From contig NC_011894.1 in NCBI RefSeq assembly GCF_000022085.1, positions 6,632,501 to 6,696,500 on the forward strand: 64,000 nt of DNA, read 5' to 3'. The stretch is from Methylobacterium nodulans ORS 2060 (lineage in GTDB: Bacteria; Pseudomonadota; Alphaproteobacteria; Rhizobiales; Beijerinckiaceae). The translations under genes and the position numbers were made by a program. Below are positions 63,201 through 64,000 of the stretch, one piece after another. The notes below the pieces were generated by a model, which saw only the letters and a program-made list of their open reading frames with translations, was not told where the DNA came from and ran no database searches. Each line of letters opens with the position of its first letter. Position 1 is the first letter of the stretch.

Positions 63201-64000
63201 GGGTCTGCGGGAGGTGCTGGAGGAGAACGAGCGGGCGATCGCCGCCCTGCTGGACGCCCGCCAGACGGCGCTCGCCCGCGAGATGCACGCCCGCACGACG
63301 ACGCTCGCCTCCGTCCTCGACGAGCGGATGCAGTCCCTCTCCGGCACCCTGGAGCGGGGCGGGCAGGCGCTCACCGAGGCAATGGGCGCGGGCGACGCCG
63401 CCGCGCGGGCGCTGCAGGAGCGCGTCGCCGCCCTGTCGGAGGCGGTGGAGCAGGGCACGCAGGCCCTGGTCTCCCTGTTCGACGGACGCGCCGCGGAGTT
63501 CCTCGGGCTGATCGAGAGCCGCAGCGGGGCGCTGGGCTCGACGCTGCAGGCCCGCATCGCCGCGTTCTCGGAGGCGATGGCCGAGCGCGATGCCGCTTTT
63601 GCGGGCCTCGTCGAGGGCCGGACCGAGGAGTTCCGGCGCGTGCTCGACGAGCGCGGCGAGGCACTCGCGGCGCGGCTGCAGGCGCAGATCGCCGCGCTCG
63701 ACGGCACCGTCGCGGCGGGGGCGGACGCCTTCGCCGAGACCGTCGAGACCCGGGCCCAGGCGCTCGCGGCGCTGCTGCAGGAGCGCAGCGAGGCCCTGTC
63801 GGGGGCGGTGGACGAGCGCAGCGCCGCCTTCACGGCGCGGATCGACGGCCGCATGCGCGCCTTCGCGGCCCTGGTCGCGGCCCGGGGCGAGGCGCTCGCC
63901 GACGCCTTCGACGACCGCAGCGACGCTTACGCGGCCCTGGTGGATGCCCGCACGGCGGCGCTCACCCAGGCCCTCGACGAGCGGAGCGCAGCGCTCGAGG
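57253..64000 (+). CDS. giant polar-growth-type coiled-coil membrane protein (GPR/RgsE-like), partial
   Basis: At least 2,249 residues, without a stop before the window ends. The cytoplasmic N-terminus (about 1-112) is followed by two membrane spans (about 113-134, YLLAFLAAAIWLAGFAGLAW, and about 154-174, VLAPVLLFFIAAMLA). The rest is a nearly continuous helical coiled coil full of Ala, Glu, Arg and Asp with apolipoprotein-like repeats, for example VDARxxGLAESFLRAAEE and ALLDGRAEAF. The architecture matches the Agrobacterium Growth Pole Ring protein and Sinorhizobium RgsE, which form a ring at the growing pole. Function by that analogy. It is longer than Agrobacterium GPR (about 2,115 residues). 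Confidence 0.85.
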   Translation, partial: MATEKKLKDPTEAALSAIEQALNLDQTPSAEGSRVEPRLPDVEDADPLSTPHRPNGRSGEPAFDGSVMPELEREARREGGLLPPDRSLVANDDRRGIGAMRQSLRVQPSRTPYLLAFLAAAIWLAGFAGLAWAQANGDIRGFLAGLSGLQGAVGAAAVLAPVLLFFIAAMLAVRAQEMRLVARAVGDVAIRLAEPEAFSTDAVLTMSQAVRREVAAVGDGVERALARAGELETLVRGEISTLERAYSDNEIRIRALVDELVAQRESIVANAERVRGAIQGSHQNLTQELDTAATRIVAAVDGVGERVTASLGSRGEEITTALGRKGEEITTALAETGERVAQAVSGEGDGLLQRLAATGEGIRTGLGEAGDALAATLQARTDEVTRAIGHTSGLLTTALSDSAGEVARVLGQTGAGVIETLNRESAQVRETFERSAAALEERLLARGSDLTERFAETGDTITQRFAASGNALAAHITDRSTALREEIEGAGARVVETLEARARATEGALSQASDGVLDAFATRAARLREEVSALVEEAAQAIGVRAADLSGRLDETIGRVEEALVVHGGALERGLAETGERVAGLMAERTATATAAFATASDTLQNALDGRTGAAIAALRQAAAEVAREIDARAAEAAESFRHAAEAATEAVGARTAEAADAIRAAGSGTAETVGASTAEAVAAFRRAAEDGAQAAALSGADAVEAFRSALATTSGEIEARAAEAAETMRRAALAASGALGTRTVEAAQVFRRTLETTSTELGSRTTEASDLFRQAAESATAEIGARAAEVAEMLRRTAEAATEAVGARTAESVEIVRQSAEDLASAFGTTSGAAAARLLGAAQEGTRLLHARIDETGAQMREALERIEAAASAVVRATETATGALDARTAGVATTFLQAAEEACARIDSRTGEADEALRRSVAALAERAEDVAAAIARSAETATGAVDARIGSVASTFSQAAEEARGRIGAQMTETDTALREAVEFVVLRARDAAVAIARSAEMATGTVDARIGSVASAFVQAVEAATGSLDGRMAAATTALLGAADEVGARLTARTAEADEALRRSVEALAERAEDVAVTITRSADSATGTVDARLAGLAESFLRAAEEVEGHLGARAAATDEALRRSVAALAERAEDVAAVIARSADSATGMVDARLVGLAESFLRAAEEVEGRVGARAAEADEALRGSVEALAERAEDVAAAITRSTETATGAVDARLVGVAEAFLQAAAEAEGRVMAHTAEADESLRHALDAVVSRAEALAAAVSGAAEAATGGLDARVTAATAALVGAADEAGSRVAARTTEADEALRRSAEALAERAREAAAAIARSAEEVGSVLSTRIGEVETAFDGHGRELVSLIGRHADETQTRLAGVGRDIVLAVTSQGARVNDALLRTGETLASTAETSGKAIDEALTNRLAALQDLIARGDILADRIARDTGEFSQTVATRLEEMDRVITVQGRAVAESIAERTREARDVVETQLGALEERSARRSAEISANFDTLVGHVDKHLGARATALNEALIVRAGEIARAMAEGGREVAQALDARADELVRAITAQSQAMSDALLARAGEIGSELGRRTEELTERMDAGASRFDERVLRRLDGVAAALDERSRLIEDTFGGQAQEILRQIETRTRAIDEELSARTRELVSFVETQSGTASRDLAGHAEAIRAAFEGRAEMLNRLVEERTAAMAAELDERGRAMFGTLGQRVTELARLFDRGGASLAELLERRGETIVGRLQEAVAEADRTLEAGGTRLQEGVVARTAALAELFTERGASVDHAFEDRLKRLGSLVDEQAAMIHALLDGQAEILRASLDERIRALHDILDQRAAAMRGLLDGQAGALGSVLDERGQGLVRQLEAQVGDLTGAVDERTRDLATLFDRRIAALDLLVERRGAAFAETVETRANALAALVDGRAEAFARAVDDRVVSLGQSLQARIDDLGTAVERGAQAFSGLVEERRAALAQLLDGGAGLREVLEENERAIAALLDARQTALAREMHARTTTLASVLDERMQSLSGTLERGGQALTEAMGAGDAAARALQERVAALSEAVEQGTQALVSLFDGRAAEFLGLIESRSGALGSTLQARIAAFSEAMAERDAAFAGLVEGRTEEFRRVLDERGEALAARLQAQIAALDGTVAAGADAFAETVETRAQALAALLQERSEALSGAVDERSAAFTARIDGRMRAFAALVAARGEALADAFDDRSDAYAALVDARTAALTQALDERSAALE
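60001..61368 (+). repeat. seven 186-bp (62-residue) internal repeats
   Basis: Units begin at 60001, 60187, 60439, 60625, 60811, 60997 and 61183. Each opens with EALRRSVEALAERAED or a variant and continues VAAAIxRSxxxATGxVDAR. Spacing is exactly 186 bases except between the second and third, where 66 extra bases (22 residues) are inserted. The third to fifth units are the most alike, suggesting recent duplication. Confidence 0.85.

Noticed and set aside
57067..63288. A 2,073-codon open frame on the - strand, antisense to the giant gene
   Set aside because: It is a by-product of high GC and the Ala/Glu/Arg/Asp codon pattern of the + strand coiled coil; its translation is low-complexity Gly/Arg/Leu with no domain, and the + frame has membrane spans and family resemblance.

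Overview
The window is chromosomal DNA of a high-GC alphaproteobacterium. The most likely source is Methylobacterium or a close relative in the Hyphomicrobiales. The reasons are the ntrX-hfq-hflX order, a MucR/Ros regulator, a RepA_C-type replication initiator, a very large polar-growth (GPR/RgsE-type) coiled-coil gene, and GC-rich codon use throughout. No rRNA, tRNA or CRISPR array was seen.

Region by region. 0-7 kb: ntrX tail, hfq, hflX; an AT-richer unknown gene; a secreted catalase-family peroxidase; an SPFH/NfeD pair; mazG. 7-12 kb: a plasmid-like replication module (seven 22-bp iterons and repA), a VOC protein, a winged-helix protein, an S24/LexA-type phage repressor whose promoter looks leaderless and self-repressed, and a NusG paralog. 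12-30.4 kb: a compact phage-particle operon on the + strand. It holds small and large terminase, portal, DUF2213 protease/scaffold, DUF2190 and DUF2184 capsid proteins, head-tail joiners, then a tail module with the gene order of Rhodobacter-type gene transfer agents (tail tube, TAC, short tape measure, DUF2460, DUF2163 hub, NlpC/P60, TIM-barrel megaprotein), a tail fibre with an S74 chaperone, a GH108 endolysin and a holin-like peptide. Its start carries a perfect alphaproteobacterial LexA box overlapping a sigma70-like promoter. No integrase is present.

30.6-33.8 kb: a Tat-exported L,D-transpeptidase, a MucR/Ros protein lacking the usual zinc ligands, a GCG_CRPN-type secreted peptide and a DnaQ-like exonuclease. 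33.9-43 kb: a catabolic/uptake cluster on the - strand (branched-chain-type ABC transporter with fused LivM-LivG, a UxaA-family dehydratase, an MHS-type MFS permease) opposite a divergent Ldh2-family dehydrogenase. 43-57 kb: housekeeping and miscellaneous genes: a secreted trypsin-like protease, rsmD, an RluB-type pseudouridine synthase, tadA, mntH with an MntR box, a transglutaminase, a GNAT protein, a fluoroacetate-dehalogenase-type hydrolase, purD, hemF, an EamA permease, a CoxE-type VWA protein, a ferredoxin and an Hpt protein. A short MacB/FtsX gene remnant sits after the transglutaminase. 57.25 kb to the end: a giant membrane-anchored coiled-coil gene, still open at the window edge after about 2,249 codons, with seven 186-bp internal repeats.

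The 7-30.4 kb element is the most unusual part. It combines a plasmid replication initiator, a phage repressor, a dedicated NusG paralog, SOS control and a complete GTA-like particle, and lacks any visible integrase. It could be a stranded phage-plasmid or a domesticated DNA-packaging particle. Several families of dispersed palindromic repeats are scattered through the window, some lying inside operons or on stop codons.
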